From positions 1-5,262 of the forward strand of contig CAOKJI010000178.1 in the NCBI GenBank assembly GCA_948468495.1: 5,262 bases of DNA, in the 5' to 3' direction. The stretch is from an uncultured Dorea sp. (GTDB lineage: Bacteria; Bacillota_A; Clostridia; Lachnospirales; Lachnospiraceae). Shown one piece after another: positions 1 to 4,519 of this stretch. Position 1 is the first letter of the stretch. Every line of letters starts with the position of its first letter. A program made the position numbers and the translations under genes. The notes below the pieces were generated by a model. The model saw only the letters and a list, made by a program, of their open reading frames with translations. It had not been told where the DNA came from and made no database searches.

Positions 1-450
1 CCTGGACATAAGCAGTAGCTCCCGGCACTCTTTTACTGTGAATAAATGGCACTGGTAAATACCAGGGATAAAAGCCTTTCGGCAGATGGTTAGCAGTTCT
101 TTTTCTGATATGCCGCATCTGCAGCAAAGGCCAAAAATTTTGTTCACAATACCGGCATCCACAGAGGCAGACGATCTCCAGCTGCGGAAATTGTCCTGCT
201 GGTAATACAGCAGGCGCTCTATACTGTCAAATCCGTTTAAGTCAGAGTAGAACGCCATACAGTAATAGGCAACTGCTATCCGAGGGTTCCCTTCCAGCTC
301 CACGAACCGGCCCTGGCGCACACGGGCATCCCGGAGCAGGCGATAATTTCCGGTTCTCAAATACAATTCTACTTCCAGAGTGAGGCTATCCCACCGCATA
401 TCATTCCCGGTACCGTCCCCAGGAATAGGACGCATATAATCTGGCAACAT
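1..450 (-). CDS. Unrecognised protein encoded downstream of the phage repressor (C-terminus cut by window edge)
   Basis: I do not recognise a named family. An uninterrupted reading frame of 150 codons runs from an ATG at 450 to the left edge. A GGAGG site (complement of 457-461) lies 6 bases before the start. The visible protein begins MLPDYMRPIPGDG. It is mostly helical-looking and rich in aromatic residues, with a Cys cluster around residues 109-123 (LCCRCG, then TIC). The central stretch has a repeat-like helical look (VELYLRTGNYRLLRDAR, then AVAYYCMAFYSDLNG), and DAGIVNKIFGLC follows. It starts 42 bases after the repressor stop on the same strand, so the two are probably cotranscribed. 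I recall hypothetical proteins with a similar DLNG and (A/P)GIV layout beside repressors in Lachnospiraceae prophages, but that is only an impression. No HEXXH motif is visible, so the usual ImmA/IrrE partner is not supported. Role unknown; the missing end could change this view. Confidence 0.72.
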   Translation of the reverse strand, partial: MLPDYMRPIPGDGTGNDMRWDSLTLEVELYLRTGNYRLLRDARVRQGRFVELEGNPRIAVAYYCMAFYSDLNGFDSIERLLYYQQDNFRSWRSSASVDAGIVNKIFGLCCRCGISEKELLTICRKAFIPGIYQCHLFTVKECRELLLMSR

Positions 451-492
451 AATCTACCTCCATCTTTTAATTCTGCCTTTTTCGGAATCGGT

Positions 493-861
493 CTATCCTA
501 ATAATCTTTTTTCCTCTTCTTGACGGCGCATTTCAGCATCATAGGCCGCCCTAAGAGAGCCTAAGACAATCTCTTTTGCATAATCCGGAATGGAGCGGAA
601 CATTGCAAGCAGTTCAATTTCTTCTGGAGAGCTGCATTGCTTTTTATAGTTATCTGGAGAAACATATTCTTTGCCATTAAGAAGAAAATCAACAGATACA
701 CCAAAGTGATTTGAAAAATCCATAAGTATTTTTGAGTTTACCGTGGCTCCATCTCTCCATCTCTGTACATTTCCTGGGCTCAATTCAAGCTGTTTCATTA
801 GAGGGGTGAGCTTTTCCCCTCTCTGTTCACATAATTGCAAAACATTATCTAAAAAAGACAC
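493..861 (-). CDS. Short Cro/CI-family (XRE) helix-turn-helix repressor, probable phage immunity repressor
   Basis: This is a 122-residue DNA-binding protein. Residues 4-62 form an HTH_3/XRE-type domain: LDNVLQLCEQRG, then the recognition region LSPGNVQRWRDG, then the closing VNSKILMDFSNHFGVSVDFLL. That closing segment is typical of phage CI and Firmicute XRE regulators. The remaining 60 residues are helical and charged, ending in RRQEEEKRLLG. They contain no LexA/S24 peptidase domain, so RecA-stimulated self-cleavage as in lambda CI is not expected. The start is GTG at 861. An AGGAG (complement of 871-875) sits 9 bases upstream, while the nearby ATG at 866 is out of frame and stops after five codons. 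It is divergent from the rightward early genes and sits at the edge of an operator-rich region, the normal place for a lysogeny repressor. Which operator it binds is inferred, not shown. Confidence 0.9.
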   Translation of the reverse strand: MSFLDNVLQLCEQRGEKLTPLMKQLELSPGNVQRWRDGATVNSKILMDFSNHFGVSVDFLLNGKEYVSPDNYKKQCSSPEEIELLAMFRSIPDYAKEIVLGSLRAAYDAEMRRQEEEKRLLG

Positions 862-890
862 AGCATCACTCTCCTAAATTAAAATACGCC

Positions 891-922
891 ATAAGGTATT
901 AGATTATTGACAAATACCTTAT
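891..922. repeat. Inverted repeat 1: perfect 10-base arms, probable operator over the rightward -35 box
   Basis: ATAAGGTATT (891-900) and AATACCTTAT (913-922) are exact reverse complements separated by 12 bases. Arm centres are 22 bases apart, about two helical turns, so a dimeric protein could contact both arms from one face. The repeat encloses the TTGACA box of the rightward promoter. An operator for either the 861 repressor or the 1106 Cro-like protein is the natural reading. Confidence 0.7.
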
Positions 923-935
923 AGTGAGTTATGAT
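907..935 (+). promoter_or_regulatory. Rightward sigma-A promoter for the early operon (PR-like)
   Basis: A perfect -35 box, TTGACA (907-912), is followed after exactly 17 bases by TATGAT (930-935), one mismatch from the -10 consensus. Transcription should start near 942 and would give the Cro-like gene at 1106 an untranslated leader of about 164 bases. The inverted repeat 891-922 covers the -35 box and the start of the spacer, so a protein bound there should block this promoter. Activity is inferred from consensus match and spacing only. Confidence 0.78.
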
Positions 936-995
936 ATATATGCGAGATACATTTGTGCGATTTATATTCCACGACAAACGGCACATCTGTATAAA

Positions 996-1026
996 CGCTC
1001 TGAATTGCGTTACAAAGGGCAGAGCG
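996..1026. repeat. Inverted repeat 2: GC-rich 7-base arms between the two promoters
   Basis: CGCTCTG (996-1002) and CAGAGCG (1020-1026) are exact reverse complements with a 17-base loop. It is GC-rich compared with the surrounding AT-rich DNA. It lies where the predicted rightward and leftward transcripts overlap, so it could fold as an RNA hairpin in either. It could also be a third DNA operator. No U-run follows on either strand, so it is not an obvious intrinsic terminator. Confidence 0.5.
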
Positions 1027-1034
1027 CACATATT

Positions 1035-1060
1035 CATTTTAACAATGTATCGTTAAAATG
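1035..1060. repeat. Inverted repeat 3: perfect 9-base arms, probable operator over the leftward promoter
   Basis: CATTTTAAC (1035-1043) and GTTAAAATG (1052-1060) are exact reverse complements with an 8-base centre. Arm centres are 17 bases apart, the size of a lambdoid operator. The sequence differs from inverted repeat 1, so the two may bind different proteins. It overlaps the candidate leftward promoter. A further near-copy of the half-site, GTCAAAATG, follows at 1065-1073. Confidence 0.65.
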
Positions 1061-1064
1061 TAAA
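1036..1064 (-). promoter_or_regulatory. Candidate leftward promoter for the repressor operon (PL/PRM-like)
   Basis: Read on the minus strand, TTTACA (complement of 1059-1064) is followed after 17 bases by TAAAAT (complement of 1036-1041). Each box is one mismatch from consensus. Transcription would start near 1029 and run left for about 168 bases before the repressor GTG at 861. The 26-base dyad 1035-1060 overlaps the spacer and -10 box, and part of the -35, suggesting operator control. I found no better leftward promoter closer to the repressor. In AT-rich DNA such matches can be accidental, so confidence is moderate. Confidence 0.5.
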
Positions 1065-1077
1065 GTCAAAATGTAAC
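1052..1077 (+). repeat. Tandem 13-base direct repeat carrying operator half-sites
   Basis: GTTAAAATGTAAA (1052-1064) and GTCAAAATGTAAC (1065-1077) match at 11 of 13 positions and lie head to tail. The first copy is also the right arm of inverted repeat 3. Together they place three related half-sites (one inverted, two direct) between 1035 and 1077, as in multi-site phage operators. Confidence 0.55.
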
Positions 1078-1105
1078 GCACATCATAGCAAAGTCGGTAA
1101 GAGAG

Positions 1106-1507
1106 ATGGAGAAAAAGCTAACTCCCTGGTGCGAGAACGTAAAAATTGCCATGATTGAACGCGAATTGAGCGTACAAGATTTGGCGGATGCTATTGGGAT
1201 GTCGCGTGTATATACATCGGCACTTATCAATGGCAGAGTCCAATCCGAAGCGACCATGAAGCTCATAAGCGATACGTTGAACATCGAAAGCCCGGAAAAG
1301 AGAAAATCCGATTCCTGGTGCAAGAGCGTGAGGATAGCAATGGTAAAGCGCGGATGGAGTGTGCTGGATTTGGCAAAAGCGGCAAACATGAGCAAAGGCC
1401 ATACATCGGCGGTCATCAATGGCAGAGTACAATCTTCCCAGGCAGTCAGAACCATAAGCGATGTACTGAACATTGACGCAGCCGCTCTTTCCTCGGATGC
1501 TACTTAG
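1106..1507 (+). CDS. Cro-like regulator built from two tandem helix-turn-helix domains
   Basis: This 133-residue DNA-binding protein is the first gene rightward of the switch, the usual position of Cro. It consists of one helix-turn-helix unit written twice: residues 7-61 and 70-124. By my count they are identical at 31 of 55 positions. Each copy has WC near its start, then SV.DLA.A...MS as the turn region, TSA.INGRVQS as the recognition region, and ISD.LNI at the end. The copies are joined by a short charged linker (SPEKRKSD). One chain could therefore act like a Cro dimer, or bridge two sites. There is no other domain. The start ATG has only a weak purine-rich site (AAGAGAG, 1099-1105), so translation may be limited. 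The opposite-strand frames over this gene are shadows. Family membership is seen; the Cro role and lytic regulation are inferred from position. Confidence 0.86.
   Translation: MEKKLTPWCENVKIAMIERELSVQDLADAIGMSRVYTSALINGRVQSEATMKLISDTLNIESPEKRKSDSWCKSVRIAMVKRGWSVLDLAKAANMSKGHTSAVINGRVQSSQAVRTISDVLNIDAAALSSDAT
1124..1477 (+). repeat. Intragenic duplication, period 189 bases (1124-1288 and 1313-1477)
   Basis: The two helix-turn-helix units of the Cro-like gene are also similar as DNA. The segments 1212-1245 and 1401-1434 match at 30 of 34 bases, exactly 189 bases (63 codons) apart. Similarity is strongest in the part coding for the recognition helix and following loop (TSA.INGRVQS) and weaker elsewhere. 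This supports in-gene tandem duplication followed by divergence. Confidence 0.8.
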
Positions 1508-1535
1508 ATTATAAGCCGAAAGGACGGTGAATGAC

Positions 1536-2027
1536 ATGGGGAATGGCTCTATGAAAGACAATGATAATGTGTACTTTCTTGCCAGGAAAAAGGCGGCAGC
1601 ATACAACGAGAGGCTATACAGCAGGGAAGGGGCGGCGGAACTGCTGGGAGTGTCCGTATCAACGCTGGCCGACTATGAGCTGGGGAATACAAAGGTGGTT
1701 CCGGTGGATAAAGTGGTGCTTATGGCGGACCTCTATAACTGTCCGGAATTGAAATACAGCTATTGTAAGAATGAGTGTCCAATCGGAAAGCTGATGCCGA
1801 TGGCAACGCAGGCAAAGAATCTGGAGGGAATCGCGCTTCGGCTTATCCGGGAGTTTGACGCCGATAAACTGAAAAACATTCAGAAGGACCTAATTGAGAT
1901 TACAGAGGACGGTGTTGTAGACGATACAGAGAAACCGGCTCTGAAATCAATCATGGAGAGGCTGGACCAGATGGCGATTGCCATCAGTGAGCTAAAGATA
2001 GCAGGAGAAAAGGCACTGAAAGGTTGA
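1536..2027 (+). CDS. Helix-turn-helix regulator with C-terminal Cys cluster and coiled region
   Basis: This is a 163-residue protein. Residues 27-68 read RLYSREGAAELLGVSVSTLADYELG followed by VVPVDKVVLMADLY, a clear XRE-type helix-turn-helix. Three cysteines follow (C69, C77, C81), the last two in SYCKNECPIG. The C-terminal half (about 95-163) is charged and helical, ending SELKIAGEKALKG, and may serve for oligomerisation. I recall this layout from hypothetical XRE regulators in Clostridia prophages, but no defined role. The start is uncertain. GTG at 1527 is in frame but only 2 bases after AAGGA (1520-1524). ATG at 1536 has an 11-base gap and is preferred; ATG at 1551 would also keep the domain intact. 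It follows the Cro-like gene by 28 bases in the same operon. A second-stage early regulator is a reasonable inference. Confidence 0.85.
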   Translation: MGNGSMKDNDNVYFLARKKAAAYNERLYSREGAAELLGVSVSTLADYELGNTKVVPVDKVVLMADLYNCPELKYSYCKNECPIGKLMPMATQAKNLEGIALRLIREFDADKLKNIQKDLIEITEDGVVDDTEKPALKSIMERLDQMAIAISELKIAGEKALKG

Positions 2028-2036
2028 GGGATGGTT

Positions 2037-2210
2037 ATGGATGCTGCCAAGTTGAGGGAGATTCTGAAAACGCAATATGGAATAAAAGATGATAGCGAGT
2101 TCAACACGGCAGTTGAAAAGTCATCTGGAGTAAACCTGGGGCTGTTCACTATGCCGCTGATGGAAAGGAGCAGGGATGGACGCAAGAAAACAGAGACGGC
2201 TATTGCGTAG
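2037..2210 (+). CDS. Small 57-residue conserved-looking phage protein, function unknown
   Basis: This short gene begins MDAAKLREILKTQYGIKDD, continues with SSGVNLGLFTMPLMERS and ends KKTETAIA. The first half looks helical and acidic/basic mixed. I recall similar short proteins with an N(I/L)G(I/L)F...PL motif in Lachnospiraceae prophages, without known function. The start is chosen at ATG 2037, because GAGGG (2026-2030) then lies 6 bases upstream. An in-frame ATG at 2031 touches the ribosome binding site. It begins 9 bases after the previous stop, and its last 35 bases overlap the hydrolase gene in another frame, consistent with translational coupling. No membrane segment or metal site is seen. 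Confidence 0.72.
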   Translation: MDAAKLREILKTQYGIKDDSEFNTAVEKSSGVNLGLFTMPLMERSRDGRKKTETAIA

Positions 2211-2802
2211 AGTGAAGCTGGCGGCTATTGCAGCTGCTACCGTCTATACATCAATCGGAATAAGGATGATTGTAACGGATGCAGGAGAAGGGATAAAACC
2301 GGATCCGGTCATAAGTACAGCAGCAGTCACCGAAGCAGGCATCCGGGAATTTTCCGGGAGAGAAGCAAGCCAGGGAGCAAAAGTCCTGGCACCGGAACCG
2401 GAAACCGAACAATCCTCTGAATGGGATGCGGAAGATTCTTATCTGCTGGCAAAGCTGGCGATGGCGGAGGCGGAAGGTGAGGATACCGAAGGTAAAGCAC
2501 TGGTTATCCTGGTGGTTCTGAACCGGGTACGGAGCGAAGGGTTCCCGGACACGGTGGAGGATGTCATCATGGAGGAACATAACGGAGTCCGCCAGTTCAG
2601 CGTCACCAAGGAGGGAGGCCGGTGGTATAAGGTGGAACCGGACGAGGACTGCTACAAGGCGCTGGAGCTGGTAACGTTGGAAGAATGGGATGAATCCGAA
2701 GGGGCGCTGTATTTTGAAAGCCGGAGTGATTCTACCTGGCACCAGAATCATTTGCAGTTCCTTTTCCAACATGGGAAACATTATTTCTACAAGGAGGGAT
2801 GA
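2176..2802 (+). CDS. Membrane-anchored cell-wall hydrolase, SleB/CwlJ type (Hydrolase_2)
   Basis: This 208-residue predicted peptidoglycan hydrolase has its catalytic domain at about residues 83-208. Landmarks are LLAKLAMAEAEGEDTEGKALV (90-110), then VVLNRVRSEGFPDTVEDVI, RQFSV (139-143), GALYF (176-180) and HGKHYFY (199-205). These match the SleB/CwlJ family (Hydrolase_2), in which the Glu of the AEA.GE motif (around E98-E102) is the catalytic candidate. Known members cleave spore cortex or cell-wall glycan. The N-terminus is basic (RKQRRLLRR) followed by a hydrophobic segment at about 14-32, which is a signal anchor or signal peptide. Residues 33-82 are a Pro/Glu-rich linker. AAGGAG at 2165-2170 precedes ATG 2176 by 5 bases. 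It sits among early regulators and recombination genes, not beside a holin or tail genes, so its use in lysis is not certain. Confidence 0.9.
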   Translation: MDARKQRRLLRRVKLAAIAAATVYTSIGIRMIVTDAGEGIKPDPVISTAAVTEAGIREFSGREASQGAKVLAPEPETEQSSEWDAEDSYLLAKLAMAEAEGEDTEGKALVILVVLNRVRSEGFPDTVEDVIMEEHNGVRQFSVTKEGGRWYKVEPDEDCYKALELVTLEEWDESEGALYFESRSDSTWHQNHLQFLFQHGKHYFYKEG

Positions 2803-2807
2803 CATTG
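2791..2807 (+). promoter_or_regulatory. Ribosome binding site setting a TTG start at 2805
   Basis: AAGGAGG (2791-2797) lies 7 bases before TTG 2805. The nearer in-frame ATG at 2799 follows the site with almost no spacing and overlaps the hydrolase stop, so TTG is the better start. The whole unit closely resembles the one before the nuclease gene at 4518-4535. Confidence 0.65.
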
Positions 2808-3098
2808 CGGAAAGTAAAGCGGTTCATATACCGGGAATGGATATGGATAACGCTGGGAATCATCCTCACACGGTTTGCTGCTGAATACGCATACCAGGAG
2901 CGCGGATACATGGCATACGGAGGGGAATGGCTGGTACTGCCGGTTCTTCTGCTGACAGTAAACACGGCAAGGAACATCGCCGGTACCGTGATAATGATAT
3001 ATGGAGGAGAGGAGGATGCGGATGCCAGAAGAATTGAAGCGGATCACCGAAGGGTTCCGGGAAACCGCAGGCGGATTGACGGATGGAGAAGCAGATGA
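2805..3098 (+). CDS. Small two-helix membrane protein, function unknown
   Basis: This is a 97-residue protein from a TTG start. It has a basic N-terminus (RKVKRFIYR), a hydrophobic helix at about 11-29 (EWIWITLGIILTRFAAEY) and a loop, ERGYMAYGG. A longer hydrophobic stretch covers about 42-66 (WLVLPVLLLTV, then IAGTVIMIYGG). With positive charge before the first helix, an N-in, C-in hairpin in the cytoplasmic membrane is likely. The last 30 residues (DADARRIEADHRRVPGNRRR, then IDGWRSR) are very Arg-rich. They are encoded where the next gene overlaps in another frame, so they may be a by-product of that overlap. It begins 2 bases after the hydrolase stop, which suggests coexpression with it. 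I do not recognise a named family. A holin-like role is conceivable but is not supported by any motif. Confidence 0.75.
   Translation: MRKVKRFIYREWIWITLGIILTRFAAEYAYQERGYMAYGGEWLVLPVLLLTVNTARNIAGTVIMIYGGEEDADARRIEADHRRVPGNRRRIDGWRSR
3010..3024 (+). promoter_or_regulatory. Ribosome binding site setting the start at 3022 inside the upstream gene
   Basis: AGGAGG (3010-3015) lies 6 bases before ATG 3022. In-frame ATGs at 3001 and 3016 are possible. For 3016 a GGAGG at 3003-3007 is an alternative site, while 3001 has none at normal spacing. The doubled purine tract makes the exact start uncertain by two codons. Confidence 0.55.
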
Positions 3099-3261
3099 AA
3101 TATTCCGGTTTTGCCTCCGGAAAATGGAGGTATGCGGAATTGAAAACCAGGAGGAATATCTGCCGCTTCTATTCCGGGATGAAGTAAAGAATTTCATCAT
3201 ACGCAGGGGAATAAGCGCTATTACCGCATTGAGAAGGATGGGGGTGGCGGTCAGTGTGTGA
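3022..3261 (+). CDS. Small 79-residue helical protein, function unknown
   Basis: I do not recognise this protein. It begins MPEELKRITEGFRETAGGLT and continues DGEADEIFRFCLRKMEVCGI. It is predicted mostly helical, and the second half has FRDEVKNFIIRRGISAITALRRMG. It has no metal motif, membrane segment or known catalytic pattern. Its start lies inside the membrane-protein gene, with a 77-base overlap in another frame. Its end overlaps the GTG of the zinc-ribbon gene by 8 bases, so it is locked into the operon on both sides by probable translational coupling. Good ribosome binding sites and an undisturbed frame through the densest part of the operon argue that it is real. Confidence 0.7.
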   Translation: MPEELKRITEGFRETAGGLTDGEADEIFRFCLRKMEVCGIENQEEYLPLLFRDEVKNFIIRRGISAITALRRMGVAVSV

Positions 3262-3469
3262 GATATGCAGACAGTCTCCGTGTCATCCGAGATGCCCGAA
3301 CGCCGGAGAACCGGAGGGTAAATACACTTGTATCAAGTGTGGGTATGGAATCATGGAGAATGAAGAATACCTGGCATCACCGGACGGTCCGGTTTGCCTG
3401 GAGTGTCTGGAGGACATGACTACCAGGGAGTTAATTGAAATATGCGGCGAGGAGCTGCAAAAAGCATAA
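3254..3469 (+). CDS. Small zinc-ribbon protein (71 residues)
   Basis: Eight cysteines are arranged as likely metal-binding pairs: C2/C5 (CEIC), C10/C14 (CHPRC), C26/C29 (CIKCG) and C48/C51 (CLEC). The last two pairs, 18 residues apart, form a classic zinc-ribbon or LIM-like knuckle pair around a short acidic loop. The tail TTRELIEICGEELQKA is helical. I recall proteins starting MCEIC..SPCHPRCPNA in Clostridia prophages, with no assigned role. The start is GTG 3254, which places CEIC at the very N-terminus. The upstream site is weak (AAGGATGG at 3235-3242), so translation probably depends on coupling with the overlapping gene before it. It lies directly upstream of recT. A DNA- or protein-binding accessory role is possible but unproven. 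Confidence 0.82.
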   Translation: MCEICRQSPCHPRCPNAGEPEGKYTCIKCGYGIMENEEYLASPDGPVCLECLEDMTTRELIEICGEELQKA

Positions 3470-3484
3470 AGGAGGATAGGTAAT

Positions 3485-4519
3485 ATGACAGGACAGCAGC
3501 AGAGGCAGGCGCCGGCACAGCAGGGCCAGCAGGGGGAAGTACAGCGGCCTAAAAGTTCAGCTGTACTCGTGAAGGAGATCATCTCCAGGGATACTTGCAA
3601 GAAGAAATTCGCGGAAATCCTGGGGCAGAAAGCTCCACAGTTTCTTGCGTCATTAACGAACGTAGTCTCTGGGAGCGCACAGCTGAAAAGGGCAGACCCT
3701 AATTCTATCGTATCGGCGGCTTTTGTGGCGGCAACATACGATCTGCCGATTGACAGCAACTTGGGATTTGCGGCAATCGTTCCGTATAACAACAACAAGT
3801 ACAATCCGCAAACTAAGAAGTATGAATACCATATGGAGGCCCAGTTCCAGATGATGTATAAGGGCTTTATCCAGCTGGCAATTCGCTCCGGATACTATGA
3901 GAGAATGAATTACGCCGTGGTGTACGAGGATGAACTTGTTTCCTATAACCCCATCACTGGAGAGATTGTTTTCGTGACGGACTTCTCTGAATGTACGCAG
4001 CGGGACGAGGGGCAGTCGGATAAGGTGGCCGGATACTATGCGTGGTTCCGCTTAAAAACCGGGTACAGCCAGGAATTGTACATGTCAAAGAAAGCAGTTG
4101 ACAATCATGCCAAGAAGTATTCAAAGGCATACAGAAGCGATTTGGACGAAGGAAAGAAAAAGAGCAAATGGACTACCGATTTTGAGGCTATGGCTCTGAA
4201 AACGGTCATCAAGCTCCTGCTCTCCAAATGGGGTATCTTATCTGTTGATATGCAGAGGGCTATCCAGGATGACCAAAAGACATTTGACGAGGAGGGAGAG
4301 GCAACATACGGAGATAACCAGCCGGACGCAATCGAGGCGGAGAATGTGTTTGAGCTGCCGGGGCCGGATAATGGACAGCAGAAGGATGAACAGCCGGAGA
4401 GCGCGGAAGGCATGGCAGAAACCGGGACGGATGCAGCAGATGAAGGAGGATATGTAGACCCGGACGAAGTGGATGCTTTCATGGAAAGCATGGGTTTAGA
4501 GGAGTTACCGTTTAAGTAA
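3485..4519 (+). CDS. recT: RecT-family single-strand DNA annealing protein
   Basis: This 344-residue phage recombinase anneals complementary single strands after an exonuclease has resected double-strand ends. The RecT core spans roughly residues 27-255. Recognisable stretches are KFAEILGQKAPQFLASL, then SIVSAAFVAATYDLPIDSNLGFAAIVPY (split across 73-101), QFQMMYKGFIQLAIRSGYY and KWTTDFEAMALKTVIKLLL. These match the RecT/Bet-like pattern of RecT-type annealases. The first 24 residues are Gln-rich low complexity (GQQQRQAPAQQGQQG). Residues from about 260 onward are an acidic disordered tail ending MGLEELPFK, which resembles the acidic tip of single-stranded DNA-binding protein. GGAGG at 3471-3475 is 9 bases before the ATG. 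It is followed 13 bases later by a RecE-like nuclease, the expected partner. Confidence 0.95.
   Translation: MTGQQQRQAPAQQGQQGEVQRPKSSAVLVKEIISRDTCKKKFAEILGQKAPQFLASLTNVVSGSAQLKRADPNSIVSAAFVAATYDLPIDSNLGFAAIVPYNNNKYNPQTKKYEYHMEAQFQMMYKGFIQLAIRSGYYERMNYAVVYEDELVSYNPITGEIVFVTDFSECTQRDEGQSDKVAGYYAWFRLKTGYSQELYMSKKAVDNHAKKYSKAYRSDLDEGKKKSKWTTDFEAMALKTVIKLLLSKWGILSVDMQRAIQDDQKTFDEEGEATYGDNQPDAIEAENVFELPGPDNGQQKDEQPESAEGMAETGTDAADEGGYVDPDEVDAFMESMGLEELPFK

Larger units (their letters stand above)
862..1105. promoter_or_regulatory. Divergent switch (immunity) region between repressor and Cro-like gene
   Basis: This AT-rich intergenic stretch of 244 bases separates the leftward repressor operon from the rightward early operon. 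It contains a rightward promoter (907-935), a candidate leftward promoter (1036-1064) and three perfect inverted repeats (891-922, 996-1026, 1035-1060). It also holds a tandem 13-base repeat (1052-1077). The six-base word GCACAT occurs three times (981-986, 1026-1031, 1078-1083). I see no convincing coding frame or intrinsic terminator in it. The density of dyads and its position are what one expects of a lysis-lysogeny control region. Confidence 0.85.

Noticed and set aside
881..913. A leftward promoter close to the repressor, using TTGTCA (complement of 908-913)
   Set aside because: The only TATA-like box downstream (TATTTT, complement of 881-886) is 21 bases away, too far for a standard promoter; the 1036-1064 candidate fits better.
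1058..1076. Two minimal start-stop units (ATGTAA at 1058-1063 and 1071-1076) in the rightward leader
   Set aside because: Start-stop pairs can control translation in principle, but these arise from the operator-like repeat AAAATGTAA and have no ribosome binding site.
1118..1606. Long minus-strand frames opposite the duplicated helix-turn-helix gene (also 1066-1473)
   Set aside because: The internal repeat in their products merely mirrors the repeat on the plus strand, and there is no plausible domain or ribosome binding site.
2251..2805. A 184-codon open frame on the minus strand opposite the hydrolase
   Set aside because: It lies wholly across the SleB-type gene, whose domain match is clear, and encodes a Cys/Phe/Arg-rich product typical of an antisense shadow.
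3485..3545. CAG/CAGCAG-rich start of recT as a possible simple-sequence repeat for phase variation
   Set aside because: The repeats are short, interrupted and in multiples of three within the Gln-rich N-terminus, so slippage would not switch the frame.
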